A stretch of DNA of 36,880 nucleotides, from positions 1 through 36,880 of IMG/VR virus record IMGVR_UViG_3300010373_000029. One strand, 5' to 3'. Made by a program: the position numbers and the translations under genes. Below the pieces are notes generated by a model. The model saw nothing but the letters and a program-made list of their open reading frames with translations, was not told the DNA's origin and searched no databases. Shown piece by piece: positions 15,646-24,161 of this stretch (the stretch's first letter is position 1; every line of letters begins with the position of its first letter). The stretch is from a virus.

Positions 15646-15653
15646 GATTCACC

Positions 15654-15890
15654 TTACTTCTTGTCGGCCTTGGCTTTTGCTTCCGCTTCAGCCTTGGCTT
15701 TCATTTCAGCTTGCGCCTTCAGCTCGGCGTCGGAAGCCTTGAGCGGTTCACCGGATTTTCCGGCTTCAAGAACCGGCGATACCAAGCCCTTCTTCAGCAT
15801 TTCGCCGTGAAGAGCTTCCGGGCAAAGATCGCCCGTGACAAAGGTTTTTCCGTCGTGAATGACTGCGCTTTTAAACACATGCTTTGACAT
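15654..15890 (-). CDS. Small protein with Ala/Lys/Glu tail, head-tail region
   Basis: 78 residues from ATG 15890, with AGGA 5 and AAGGAG about 10 bases upstream; the frame extends to 16094 but that part is antisense-like shadow. The first 35 residues (SAVIHDGKTFVTGDLCPEALH) are compact and resemble small phage proteins found beside connectors. The last 30 are an Ala-Lys-Glu repeat helix (KAKAEAEAKAKADKK). Function unknown; may be a connector accessory. Confidence 0.65.
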   Translation of the reverse strand: MSKHVFKSAVIHDGKTFVTGDLCPEALHGEMLKKGLVSPVLEAGKSGEPLKASDAELKAQAEMKAKAEAEAKAKADKK

Positions 15891-15904
15891 TTGATTCCTG
15901 CTCC

Positions 15905-16579
15905 TTATTGTCCGGGATAACACCGGAAGTTTTGGACATAGTACATGTCCACTTGGTTCGCACCGTCTTCCGAACCGTTCGGGATAAACGTATTGCTTTC
16001 GATCGCCGTAGCGTTCGCTGCAATCGTTCCGCGAGTCGCTTCGTAAGCTCCGCCGTACACACTCCAATCGTAGTCGCCGGTTTGAGCCATGCAACGACGA
16101 AGTCCTAGTTTCGTTCCGCTTCCGATCGACAACGTCACGCCGGTTCCGCTTGCTTGCGGAAAGACGACAGAAGACACGCTCTTGAAAGCCTTATTTCCAG
16201 TCGTAGCCGTTGACTGCGTCGAGCTGATCGAAAAGTTTTCACTGATCGTCTTGCCGAAAATATTCAGTCCGGTGACTACCGCCGTTCCAGCGGCGACGTT
16301 CGCCGTGGTGCCGGTAGGGGTCAGCGTGATATTTCGAGCGAAGTCAGGCTGTGCAGCAAACGAAGTGATCGTAGTCGCAGCGGTTGAGCTGATCGCAGCG
16401 CCGGACTTAAGCAGCGTTGCGGAAGCAGCGGCGGGATTAACCCACTGATCGTGCTCCATAGCTACTTGAGTCGGAAACTTGTAATCCTGAAAAGAACGAA
16501 TCCAAGGACCGTTTGCGAACGCTGTGTTCGCGGTCAAAACCGCTACAGCGAACGTAAAAACAAAAAGAATCGAACGCAT
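15905..16579 (-). CDS. Virion-like protein with an N-terminal Sec signal peptide
   Basis: 224 residues. The first 22 residues form a clean signal peptide (MRSILFVFTFAVAVLTANTAFA, cleavage after AFA). What follows looks like a phage capsid-surface protein: NITLTPTGTTANVAAGTAVV, TGLNIFGKTISENFSI, AFKSVSSVVFP and a GSGTKLGL strand. Such repeats occur in decoration or head-fibre proteins. It is placed between major capsid and connector genes and has AAGGAG before ATG 16579. Export of a virion protein would be pointless, so either the protein acts outside the cytoplasm or the hydrophobic N-terminus has another use. Both readings are open. Confidence 0.7.
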   Translation of the reverse strand: MRSILFVFTFAVAVLTANTAFANGPWIRSFQDYKFPTQVAMEHDQWVNPAAASATLLKSGAAISSTAATTITSFAAQPDFARNITLTPTGTTANVAAGTAVVTGLNIFGKTISENFSISSTQSTATTGNKAFKSVSSVVFPQASGTGVTLSIGSGTKLGLRRCMAQTGDYDWSVYGGAYEATRGTIAANATAIESNTFIPNGSEDGANQVDMYYVQNFRCYPGQ

Positions 16580-16602
16580 AAATTTTCTCCTTATCGTAAA
16601 AA

Positions 16603-16632
16603 CGGCGTGGCACAGTTTCCCGCGCCACGCCG
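16603..16632 (-). terminator. Intrinsic terminator after the major capsid gene
   Basis: A perfect 9-bp GC-rich stem CGGCGTGGC/GCCACGCCG with a 12-base loop is followed on the minus strand by TTTTTA. It lies 20 bases after the capsid stop. Downstream virion genes on the same strand must be reached by read-through or by other promoters, so it probably lowers their expression relative to capsid. Confidence 0.8.
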
Positions 16633-16651
16633 ATATGATTTAACCCGAACC

Positions 16652-17587
16652 TTACGCCACGGCGGAAGCGATCAGGTAGGCGCAAGAAGCGTCGCTGATC
16701 AGCATGTCGTATTCGTCTTCGACAAGAACCTTCGTCGAACCCGGTGGGTTGAAGTTGGATTCCTTGTAGACCTTACGCGGCTGTCCGCCGACGGGACGTA
16801 CAAGGTAGCCAACGGACTTCTGCATGATCTCGGCTTTGTCAGGCGAGACAGCGAACACGATGCCTTTGCCCCACACGGAAGCGAGGGAAGACGCTTGGCC
16901 TTCTTTCGCGCTTTCGTAGCGAGCGGAACCGAAGAGCACCTGATCGACGCCAAGGGCTTTTGCCATTTCGTCCTGAGACATTCCGCCCGGACGATCCCAT
17001 TTGAATCCGAGCGCGTCGAGAAGCTGCGGATGGTAGCGCAGGACTTTCCAAACGTACACGTCCATAATGCAGAGGTTCGGAAGGACGCCGGTCGCGTTCA
17101 GAATGGTGTTCTGAGCGGTCGTGGTGACTCCGAGCACGTCCGAGTTGGCGTAGTCGTTGAACTGAGAATTGCCGGACAACGTGACGTTCTGAGTGATCAC
17201 CGAAGTGTTGTTCAGAGCATCCGCCAAGGTCTTCTCTTTTTCAAGCCACAGCATCGTCGAGATGCCCATAACTTCGTCGCGCTCAGCATCGAAAGGCTCT
17301 TCCACGTTGGCGTAGTCTTCTTTCGAGACGAAGCCTTCAAGGCCGTGACCTTCGATCAGGTACGAAGTCGTGCTGTACACACGTGTTTCGACTTGGCGAT
17401 ACTTACCGCGTCCGCCTTTCACCGAGTTTTCGATACGAAGATGATTCGTACCGTACTTTCCGAGCAATCCGCTGTACTGCTTGGATTGCACCGTTGGAAG
17501 AACCTGCTCACAGATAAACCCTTTCGGAACGTAAGCGGAACTCACGCCCGTAAGGAGTTTATCAACAATTGCTCTCATTTGAGACAT
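16652..17587 (-). CDS. Major capsid protein
   Basis: 311 residues. The order of elements is HK97-like: N-terminal arm (MRAIVDKLLTGVSSAYVP), an extended beta/E-loop region (RIENSVKGGRGKYRQVETRVYSTTSYLIEGHGLEGFVS), a spine helix (about 100-130), a central domain with PNLCIMDVYVWKVLRYHPQLLDAL, then GKGIVFAVSPDKAEI and the P-domain end. It lies after protease/scaffold and decoration genes and is followed by a strong terminator, fitting the most abundant virion protein. AAGGGG lies about 9 bases before the start. A hairpin leader precedes it (17611-17645). Confidence 0.85.
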   Translation of the reverse strand: MSQMRAIVDKLLTGVSSAYVPKGFICEQVLPTVQSKQYSGLLGKYGTNHLRIENSVKGGRGKYRQVETRVYSTTSYLIEGHGLEGFVSKEDYANVEEPFDAERDEVMGISTMLWLEKEKTLADALNNTSVITQNVTLSGNSQFNDYANSDVLGVTTTAQNTILNATGVLPNLCIMDVYVWKVLRYHPQLLDALGFKWDRPGGMSQDEMAKALGVDQVLFGSARYESAKEGQASSLASVWGKGIVFAVSPDKAEIMQKSVGYLVRPVGGQPRKVYKESNFNPPGSTKVLVEDEYDMLISDASCAYLIASAVA

Positions 17588-17610
17588 ACTTTTAACCCCT
17601 TCTCTTTTGT

Positions 17611-17645
17611 GCTGCTATCGTCATGATAGCAGCGGTTGAACCGCT
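17611..17645 (-). promoter_or_regulatory. Hairpin and palindrome in the major-capsid leader
   Basis: A 9-bp perfect stem GCTGCTATC/GATAGCAGC (17611-17619 with 17625-17633, 5-base loop) abuts a 15-base palindrome AGCGGTT-G-AACCGCT (17631-17645). No T-run follows, so an mRNA-protecting or processing hairpin ahead of the capsid gene is more likely than a terminator. Confidence 0.55.
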
Positions 17646-17658
17646 TACGCCGAAACGC

Positions 17659-18045
17659 TTAGCTTTGCGAAGCGTAGGCGCTGGTGTTGCCTTTCACGAA
17701 GACTTCGAAAATGTCGCCCGCCGATGCGTCGTCCATCGCGATAGCGAATTCGGAGTCACCTTGGCTTGCGACCTTCTGAACGGAACCGCTCGCGTTCACG
17801 CCGAGACGATTGCCTTTCGAGATCGAAGCTTGCGCCAACGCTTTTGCGCCGCCGCCCGGAAGTGCAACTTCAACGAGGTCGCCCACGTTGACAGCCGCAT
17901 TCTGAGCGATGCCGACAACTGCGTCGGTCGTTGCCGATGCCGGAGTCATGCGCTTGTTCGAAGTTCCGAACTTCACAGCCTGTCCCTTCGCAATTGCGGC
18001 GTCGGCTTCATACGTCGCAATATTCGGTTTAACCATTGCACTCAT
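17659..18045 (-). CDS. Capsid decoration / cement protein (DUF2190-like)
   Basis: 128 residues. A short small-domain beta protein with the family signs AAIAKGQAVKFGTS, DAVVGIAQNAAVNVGDLVEVALPG and a GNRLGVNASGSV turn. Proteins of this type sit on the outside of HK97-fold capsids and stabilise them. GGGGGA (18053-18058) lies 7 bases upstream of ATG 18045. It is between scaffold and capsid genes as expected. Confidence 0.82.
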   Translation of the reverse strand: MSAMVKPNIATYEADAAIAKGQAVKFGTSNKRMTPASATTDAVVGIAQNAAVNVGDLVEVALPGGGAKALAQASISKGNRLGVNASGSVQKVASQGDSEFAIAMDDASAGDIFEVFVKGNTSAYASQS

Positions 18046-18090
18046 TTTTCAATCCCCCTTGTGGTTCGTTAAATCAGCGACGTTCGCCGA

Positions 18091-18669
18091 TTATTCTTTG
18101 ATCTCTTTGTTCGCGAGCGAGATTGCGTCGGTCAACTTCAGATTCGGATCGGCTTTCACCTTCTCTTCAGCGAGTTTCAAAACGCGATCTTCACGGTCGC
18201 CCTTGGTGCCTTCCGAGCTTCCTCCGCCGTGTCCTTTTCCGCCGAGATTCACCGGCTCAGAAAGCTTCACGAATTCTTCCATGTCGCCTTTCATGAAAGC
18301 AGCTTCTTGCGCCTTGCAAGCTTTGCCTTCGGTAAGCATGACTTGGAACTTGGCTTTTTTCTCGGACATTTGCTTTGCTTCTTCGGCCTTTTTCGCATTC
18401 TCGGCGTACTCAGCAAGCTTTGCCTTCATGTCCGAAAGCTGCTTCTTGGCGGATTCAAGGTCTTTCGGTTCATCGTCGCCGTCGTCCGAATCATCTTCTT
18501 CGTCATCGTCGCCGTCTTCTTCGTCCATTTCGTCGAGCTTCTTTTGAAGCGCTCCGTGTTTGGCGATCAAGTCGGCGTGCGCCTTCTGAAGATCAGCGTG
18601 CTTCGCTGCGAGATCGGAATTGTCTTCCGCGAGTTTCAAAACCTTTTTTTCCAATTCAGCAAGAGTCAT
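18091..18669 (-). CDS. Scaffold protein from an internal in-frame start (Mu gpZ-like)
   Basis: ATG at 18669 is codon 168 of the protease gene and is preceded 5 bases upstream by GGGGGA (18674-18679), the same ribosome-binding motif used by twelve starts in this genome. The product would be 192 residues: coiled coil, acidic block and a C-terminal capsid-binding helix. Nested scaffolds of exactly this kind are known in Mu (I/Z) and lambda (C/Nu3). This start divides the protease from the helical part precisely, which supports it. Confidence 0.82.
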   Translation of the reverse strand: MTLAELEKKVLKLAEDNSDLAAKHADLQKAHADLIAKHGALQKKLDEMDEEDGDDDEEDDSDDGDDEPKDLESAKKQLSDMKAKLAEYAENAKKAEEAKQMSEKKAKFQVMLTEGKACKAQEAAFMKGDMEEFVKLSEPVNLGGKGHGGGSSEGTKGDREDRVLKLAEEKVKADPNLKLTDAISLANKEIKE

Positions 18670-19170
18670 TGTTTCCCCCTTCTTTTCAGAAGCTACGATA
18701 GCCGCCATGTCCTTAACGAACGGGCGATTAGTTAGACCGCCGCCGAATAGAACATTTTGGTAAGTTTTTTCAGTTTCAGGATCGGTCCATTCAAAAGCAA
18801 AGTCAGGCGAGAAGTAACGAATCTCTCGCTCCGCGAGCATCTTGCGGGCTTTCGGTGTCCATTCCACGACGCCCCAAAGTTCAGTGCCGTCTTCGCTCAA
18901 GAACAATTCTTTCAGCCAGCCGGAAGCTTCTTTATCGGAGTCATGAAAATAATCGAGCGCGATATCAATGCCGCGAATGTTCGCATCGAAGTTTTGCTTC
19001 ATCTCTTCGAGTACAAGCGTGGTGATATCAAACTCACCGTACTTCGGATGATTGAAAGAACCGACGCGCAAAACTTGGACGTTAGGATCAACGCTTGCGG
19101 GCATTCCCTTTTTCACGTCCGATAGTTTAATTTCAGCGCTGAAGTAGCCGCGCTCAATCATCTTAGGCAT
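18091..19170 (-). CDS. Capsid maturation protease with C-terminal scaffold (Mu gpI-like)
   Basis: 359 residues. Residues 30-165 are the Mu-I-type protease: VQVLRVGSFNHPKYGEFDIT, DYFHDSD with H76, ASGWLKELF, GVVEWTPKARKMLAEREIRYFSPDF and FGGGLTNRPFV. Residues 168-359 are a Glu/Lys/Ala coiled coil with an acidic block (DEEDGDDDEEDDSDDGDDEP), a typical scaffold. AGGT lies upstream of ATG 19170. The protease removes scaffold after prohead assembly. The scaffold part is also made separately from an internal start (see 18091-18669). Confidence 0.86.
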   Translation of the reverse strand: MPKMIERGYFSAEIKLSDVKKGMPASVDPNVQVLRVGSFNHPKYGEFDITTLVLEEMKQNFDANIRGIDIALDYFHDSDKEASGWLKELFLSEDGTELWGVVEWTPKARKMLAEREIRYFSPDFAFEWTDPETEKTYQNVLFGGGLTNRPFVKDMAAIVASEKKGETMTLAELEKKVLKLAEDNSDLAAKHADLQKAHADLIAKHGALQKKLDEMDEEDGDDDEEDDSDDGDDEPKDLESAKKQLSDMKAKLAEYAENAKKAEEAKQMSEKKAKFQVMLTEGKACKAQEAAFMKGDMEEFVKLSEPVNLGGKGHGGGSSEGTKGDREDRVLKLAEEKVKADPNLKLTDAISLANKEIKE

Positions 19171-19214
19171 AGATCACAACCTGAACGCGAAAGCGCGTAT
19201 TGTCAAAAAAATTT

Positions 19215-19388
19215 TCAGTCGCCGCCCATGTCTTTTGAAGTCGGTGTATCGGCACTCGGAACCTTCGTCAAATTAGTCGGCGCGTCAGAATTCGACGGCC
19301 ATTTTTCGTCTGACTGTTTGTCGTTGTCGCCGGGGATTAAGTCTTCGTCCAACTCGCAATCATCTTCGTCTCCGCCAAGGTAGTTCAT
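19215..19388 (-). CDS. 57-residue acidic protein in the head operon
   Basis: Very acidic and Asp/Ser/Pro-rich (MNYLGGDEDDCELDEDLIPG start), probably disordered. The start ATG overlaps the portal stop as ATGA, and GGGGGA (19395-19400) lies 6 bases upstream inside the portal gene, so translation is well supported in spite of the small size. It ends 45 bases before the protease start. It could be a prohead accessory or DNA mimic; nothing decides it. Confidence 0.6.
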   Translation of the reverse strand: MNYLGGDEDDCELDEDLIPGDNDKQSDEKWPSNSDAPTNLTKVPSADTPTSKDMGGD

Positions 19389-22102
19389 TTGGAATCCCCC
19401 GCAAGCGACGGATACTTCGCATGAACCGCCTTCTTCACGCGCTCTTCGTACTTAGTGCCCGCCGCACGTGCGAGTGCGTTCCGAGCGTGCGATATATCGT
19501 GAATCGGAAACTTCTTCTCTTCCGGTATCGCAAAGTTTCCGTGTGCAATGTGCTTTCGAGCATTCGCATCTAACTCACCTGCGACGATAGACGTAAGTCG
19601 AACGCGCTCGCTGAGCGTGATCGAATCAAGCGCCTTCTTCGACAAACTCAATCCGCCGTTGGTTTGAGCGTCGCCCGAACCGATCTCGGGATTGTCGTCA
19701 AAGCCCTTTGGATTTGGAACCCAACGCGATTTGCAGTTGTGGTGTAGCGGCGTACAATACTGATCTAAGATCGGATCGCCGGGCGCAACGGTCGTGCCTA
19801 CCATGCTTTGACAAATCTCGCTCACCGGATCTTCGTTGGTGAAGGTGAATGATTCAATGCCGTCCACAACGTCGGCGTCCAAGAAAAAGGACATGGAAGC
19901 TTGCTGCGTGACATGGGCAACGGCGTCGCCCGCCGCAACGTCGATCGACATTCCGTTTTCCGTTGAACCTTCGAGCGAAGGCAATACGTCATTGTCCACG
20001 TCGGACAAAATCGTGTCGATATCATCAGAAGCCGTGGCGGAGCTTGTGAACTGAAAGTAAACCATTTTCTCAATATCAGCGGCTTGGGTTTCCGCCACAA
20101 GGCTTGACTGAACGTCAATGAGCTTGCGCACCTTCGGATCGAGCGCGTCGAATTCGTCTAGCTTCTTACGCTTCGCAGGGATTTGCTTTCGAGCATGCGC
20201 GATGCTTTGTGCGGCAACGCTTGCGAGTTGATCGCGAAGCAATGCCTTGTAGTTTTGAAGTCCTGGCATGTCCATGTTCTTCGCAACTGCGATCTTGTCC
20301 GAACCTTTAGCAGCATTGTACTTTTTTCTAAGCTTGTCTTTGAGCTGCGAATACATCGCGGTCAACTGCGATTGCATGAGCGCTTTCAACTTCGCTTTGT
20401 TCGCATCGAACTGTGCAACGTACTTCTTATCCGCGAGCTGAATGGTCTTAACGTATTCGACAAGCTGTGCTTGCGTAGGCTTCGCGTTGTTTTCTCCGTC
20501 GTCGGTAAGTTGAGAAGGCTGAAACGGTTCAACTTTGTCGGTAACGGGATTTAAGATCGGATCGTTAGGCTTCGGAAAGTTCGCAGCTGCGCCCGCTGGA
20601 ATAACGGGAAGCGGTACAGCTGTCGAGTCATCCGGCTTCGGCATATTGTAAATCTTTCGAATCCATTCCTTGAGCGGCTTGTCTGGATCGAGTGCGCGTC
20701 CGTCTGAAAGAAGTTTGATCGCTTGCGCAAGCTCTTGTCCTGCTTTGTCCGTAATGCCGCTCACTTTAAGCTTAGGGTATCCGGTTTGCTCACCGAAGTT
20801 CAGCTTCACAAGGGATTTAAATAACGAACGATTAATGCAGTCACACACAAGATCAGCATAACTTTGAATGCCGCTAGTGAAGAACTCGCCGAGATTGGAA
20901 CCCAAAGCATACGCACCTCCGCCGCCGTTCATGCCAAGGATTAAGAAGTTGGCGACAAGCGCGTTGACCATTTCAGTGTTTTCAAACGTGAGAAGGTCTT
21001 TCAACTTGCTTGCGTCGAAGTCGCCCTTTTGAATGTCGATCTTCCAACCTTCGGGCACAGTGATATAAGACGATTCGTGCGACGTATAATTTTGCAACGT
21101 CGCTTTGAACTCTTCGTACTCCTTACTTCGTTCTTTGCCTTTCGGAACGGTTCCGATCGGCGTTCCAATGGCGAAGCGCTCAATACCGATCGCGGCGAGC
21201 TTCAAGTAAAGCTCTTTGCGCATGTACGCGCCCACCATTGGACGAAGCGCTGAAATGCCTTCGTAGTTGTCGCCTTCTTTATTGAGTGTAAAGCACAAAA
21301 GGAATTCGCCGGGAATGAATTGGTTTCCGCCGAGATCGCTATACGTGTATTGATTCACACCGAGCAATCGTCCAGTGCCTTGCTCAAGTTGCCAGTTTTC
21401 AATTGTCTTCTGTGAACGAAAGCCAAGGCACTTCAAACCGTTGAATGTACCGAACTTAGGATGATCAATCACGACGTCGTGAATCATCTCGAAAAGAGAA
21501 AAACCAAACTCTAAGCAAGTCAACGCTTCGTGCTTGAATGTATTGAAGTCGATTCGCTCGGTGAGATTGAATTTTACGAAATCAGCATGCTGCTTAAATT
21601 TCGGATCGCTTTCGTCGTAAGCTTCAACGTCCCAATTAGCGGCCTTGATCGGATTCTTGATCGCGTTCATGAGAAGCGAAACTTGCGCTTCGCTTCGCCG
21701 CATTTCATCCCATTGCTTAGCACCGATGCGACCGCGAAGGCGCGACAGATATTCTTCTGAGAAGTATCCGCCGAAGATTTGCGTACCTGAGTTACCGCGT
21801 GCTTGATCTTGCGTCGGAACGTCTTTCACACCTACGCTGAAGCCCGTTGTTTGCGGTTCAGGCGGAGCGACAAGAATACTTGAGTTACCATTCGGTCCGG
21901 CTGAACCCGCGCCAACGGCGGCGGGAAAAGGTGTCTTTGCTTCGGGATAACGTCCGTCGGTTTGAACTGGACGATCATTCGGTGCGCGGAAGTTTGGAGC
22001 AAGGCCGTTATTGTTCGGCATGGGATAAGCTGCGCCCGCCGCCGGATTGCCGGTCTTGGTATCCGCGAGCTTGATTCTTTTTGTGCTCTTTTTCTTTACC
22101 AT
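19385..22102 (-). CDS. Portal protein fused to MuF head-morphogenesis domain
   Basis: 905 residues in three parts. A disordered Pro/Asn-rich lead (1-100) precedes a Mu gp29/DUF935-type portal (about 105-510: SLLMNAIKNPIKAANWDVEAY, ALTCLEFGFSLFEMIHD, GAYALGSNLGEFF). A MuF-type domain follows (about 590-795) ending DPVSEICQSMVGTTV...CTPLHHNCKSRW. The C-terminus (about 850-900) carries HGNFAIP-type and HDISHARNALARAAG motifs seen at the ends of phage head proteins. Portal and MuF are usually separate genes. The dodecameric portal would then carry MuF into the head. GGGGGA (22111-22116) lies upstream of ATG 22102; the 5' end overlaps the large terminase. Confidence 0.86.
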   Translation of the reverse strand: MVKKKSTKRIKLADTKTGNPAAGAAYPMPNNNGLAPNFRAPNDRPVQTDGRYPEAKTPFPAAVGAGSAGPNGNSSILVAPPEPQTTGFSVGVKDVPTQDQARGNSGTQIFGGYFSEEYLSRLRGRIGAKQWDEMRRSEAQVSLLMNAIKNPIKAANWDVEAYDESDPKFKQHADFVKFNLTERIDFNTFKHEALTCLEFGFSLFEMIHDVVIDHPKFGTFNGLKCLGFRSQKTIENWQLEQGTGRLLGVNQYTYSDLGGNQFIPGEFLLCFTLNKEGDNYEGISALRPMVGAYMRKELYLKLAAIGIERFAIGTPIGTVPKGKERSKEYEEFKATLQNYTSHESSYITVPEGWKIDIQKGDFDASKLKDLLTFENTEMVNALVANFLILGMNGGGGAYALGSNLGEFFTSGIQSYADLVCDCINRSLFKSLVKLNFGEQTGYPKLKVSGITDKAGQELAQAIKLLSDGRALDPDKPLKEWIRKIYNMPKPDDSTAVPLPVIPAGAAANFPKPNDPILNPVTDKVEPFQPSQLTDDGENNAKPTQAQLVEYVKTIQLADKKYVAQFDANKAKLKALMQSQLTAMYSQLKDKLRKKYNAAKGSDKIAVAKNMDMPGLQNYKALLRDQLASVAAQSIAHARKQIPAKRKKLDEFDALDPKVRKLIDVQSSLVAETQAADIEKMVYFQFTSSATASDDIDTILSDVDNDVLPSLEGSTENGMSIDVAAGDAVAHVTQQASMSFFLDADVVDGIESFTFTNEDPVSEICQSMVGTTVAPGDPILDQYCTPLHHNCKSRWVPNPKGFDDNPEIGSGDAQTNGGLSLSKKALDSITLSERVRLTSIVAGELDANARKHIAHGNFAIPEEKKFPIHDISHARNALARAAGTKYEERVKKAVHAKYPSLAGDSK

Positions 22103-23718
22103 TGCCTGCTTCCCCCTAAGCTCGCCGCAAACGGCCTTGCGAATCCTGCGCTGTGTCCTTCTTCAAAACTTCCGACGGTCATTTCATCGTAGCGTCCGAA
22201 GTTCGCAAGCGCCAAGCTATCCGCATCGTCGGGCGATCCACGTCCTGTCCGCTTTTTATAATCGTCTTTACTCTCGATCAACATACGGCCTTTCGAATCA
22301 AAGCGGTAGAGAATAGTTGGAAGTTCGTCGGCGTACACGTCTTCGTTGGCGAGACAAAGCCCGTTTTTCAAATCATCGCGAAGCAATCCAAACATTCGCG
22401 CCTTGAGATTCACGTACTTCGCTTTTGAGCACTCCGTATGGCGGCAACTCTCACCGCCGTCGCATTCAACTGCGCCGCCGAACTGAACCGCCCGAATATC
22501 GGTATTACGTAAAAGGTCAAACGCTGGATGATTTGAATCGGTCTTAGCTTCGTTCAACGAATCGACGACACCCCCACCGACTCCTGTTACGTCAACGCAA
22601 ATGACGTCCATGCCGCCTAGCTCGCGAGTGAACGCGATTACTTCGCCCGCAACTTCGGTCGTGCTCTTCTTAACGAGTTGCTTGCGTCCGTTGTGCTTAA
22701 ATCCGTGAAGCGCAGTCAGCACAGTCGAGTCGCTACCGAATCGCGCAACGTCAACGCCCATTGTTCTACGGTCGCCGTCTTTAGGCCAGTACACTCGCAG
22801 CATCGCTTCTTCGATCACGCCGAGCGGAAGCAACGTGCCGTCGCTATCAGAAGGAAACTCGCCGAGCACCTTGCTCACGAATAACGGATGATCGACGCCC
22901 CATTTGCGCGGCAATCCCATGCTCACAACCCATTTGAGCGAAAGAAGATACGGCTTCACGACTTTGTACGACTTCAAACGCAACTGCGCTTCTTCGTCGT
23001 TGAGCTGTCGAACTGTGTCGATCTCACGATTGAGATCCGCAAGAGACGTGATTCCGTTTGCAATCAAGTTAGGGCTATCGAAGCAGTTGAGCTTGACCTT
23101 TGTCCATTCAGGTGAAGAGAAGCACTTATAGAACTCAGATGATCGCGACGTAGGATTTCCGATCGCGACGAACTTCACGCTTGCTGAAGTCAAGATACCT
23201 TCAGCCATTGTCCAAATGTTATGCGGAACGCCCGTCGCTTCGTCGAACACAAGAAGGACGTGCGGTGCGTGGAAGCCTTGAAAGCTCGACTGCGTGCCTT
23301 GTCCTGATTCGCCGCTCAGCTCATTGCGCGGAGTGAATCCGATAGCAAACCAATCGCCTTCGGGCGTGAGTTGCCATTCGGTGAGATTCATCTTACCGCC
23401 GAGCGGAAACTTGCTTCGCGCGTAGGCGCTTCGAATCTCAGACCATAGAATGTTTTTGACTTGGTTGTACGTTGGCGCTGTCGTGATGATCTTCGAGTAC
23501 GGGAAGACGCTCGCGTACCAAAGAACTACGCGGGCGAGTGTCCAGCTCTTACCGACGTCGTGACAAGCTGAAATTGCAACGCGATCATTTGTCGCAATCT
23601 CTTGCAGTACCTTGCACTGGTAAGCTTCAAGAGTTTCGACACCAAGCACTCGCTCGAAGAACAAAGCGGGATTGGATTGGAATTCTTTAAGCGCTTTACG
23701 TTGCTCATTGCTGATCAT
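22096..23718 (-). CDS. Terminase large subunit
   Basis: 540 residues. The ATPase has an unusual Walker A, ACHDVGKSW (51-59), with Asp where Gly is common, and a Walker B LLVFDEATG near 155. The nuclease domain shows MGVDVARFGSDST, VICVDVTGVGGGVVD and a final DDADSLALA, giving the acidic metal site of RNase H-like terminase nucleases. It drives DNA into proheads through the portal and cuts concatemers. The start overlaps the preceding gene by 4 bases. The order small terminase, zinc protein, TerL, portal is compact and standard. Confidence 0.92.
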   Translation of the reverse strand: MISNEQRKALKEFQSNPALFFERVLGVETLEAYQCKVLQEIATNDRVAISACHDVGKSWTLARVVLWYASVFPYSKIITTAPTYNQVKNILWSEIRSAYARSKFPLGGKMNLTEWQLTPEGDWFAIGFTPRNELSGESGQGTQSSFQGFHAPHVLLVFDEATGVPHNIWTMAEGILTSASVKFVAIGNPTSRSSEFYKCFSSPEWTKVKLNCFDSPNLIANGITSLADLNREIDTVRQLNDEEAQLRLKSYKVVKPYLLSLKWVVSMGLPRKWGVDHPLFVSKVLGEFPSDSDGTLLPLGVIEEAMLRVYWPKDGDRRTMGVDVARFGSDSTVLTALHGFKHNGRKQLVKKSTTEVAGEVIAFTRELGGMDVICVDVTGVGGGVVDSLNEAKTDSNHPAFDLLRNTDIRAVQFGGAVECDGGESCRHTECSKAKYVNLKARMFGLLRDDLKNGLCLANEDVYADELPTILYRFDSKGRMLIESKDDYKKRTGRGSPDDADSLALANFGRYDEMTVGSFEEGHSAGFARPFAASLGGSRQW

Positions 23719-24161
23719 GCACGCGCACAGAAGAACGGTCTAACGTAGAAGTAGCCCGGATATTTGAGCTTCATTTTCTTATCGTTGTAAATTTCTATGA
23801 ATCGCTTTTGCTGCTCTTCCGAAAGATGCTGAAAGTAAAACTTGGTGTGCGTTCTCTCTTCAGTAATCCAGTGCGGACACGCTTCAACCTTTTCTGTTAT
23901 CTGATCACTTGTTAAGTTGCGCGGAAACTCACAATTACAATCTTTGCGATATCGTATCTTAAACAACTTAGATCCGACGGTATTGTCCACGTAAATTTTG
24001 TAAGACTTATCTGTCGGTGTCAGCTCAACGTCGCCTGACTCAATACGCTGCATAAGAGTATTGGGATTCAAGCTTCCGCAATAACTGCACGTATCGTCTT
24101 CGCGCCAAGAATCTTCTTTAGGAAGTTTGAACGGTCCTTCAATTCTTCGCGGGCATTTCAT
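23715..24161 (-). CDS. Zinc-binding protein between terminase genes
   Basis: 148 residues. It starts MKCP and has CSYCGSLNP near residue 26, then PTDKSYKIYV, a CNC pair, an ACPHW segment and KFYFQHLSEEQQKRFIEIYN, ending YFYVRPFFC. This arrangement is familiar from proteins found immediately beside terminase genes in many phages; their function is not established. Cys spacing suggests one or two zinc sites. Both ends overlap neighbours by 4 bases. Confidence 0.72.
   Translation of the reverse strand: MKCPRRIEGPFKLPKEDSWREDDTCSYCGSLNPNTLMQRIESGDVELTPTDKSYKIYVDNTVGSKLFKIRYRKDCNCEFPRNLTSDQITEKVEACPHWITEERTHTKFYFQHLSEEQQKRFIEIYNDKKMKLKYPGYFYVRPFFCARA

Noticed and set aside
16451-17626. Plus-strand frame of 391 codons
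   Set aside because: Arg/His-rich shadow of the major capsid and signal-peptide genes, with no ribosome site or domain.
19183-19215. Promoter TTGACA on the minus strand before the protease gene
   Set aside because: A perfect -35 is present but no -10 at 16-18 bases; the region is only a short gap with a small hairpin.
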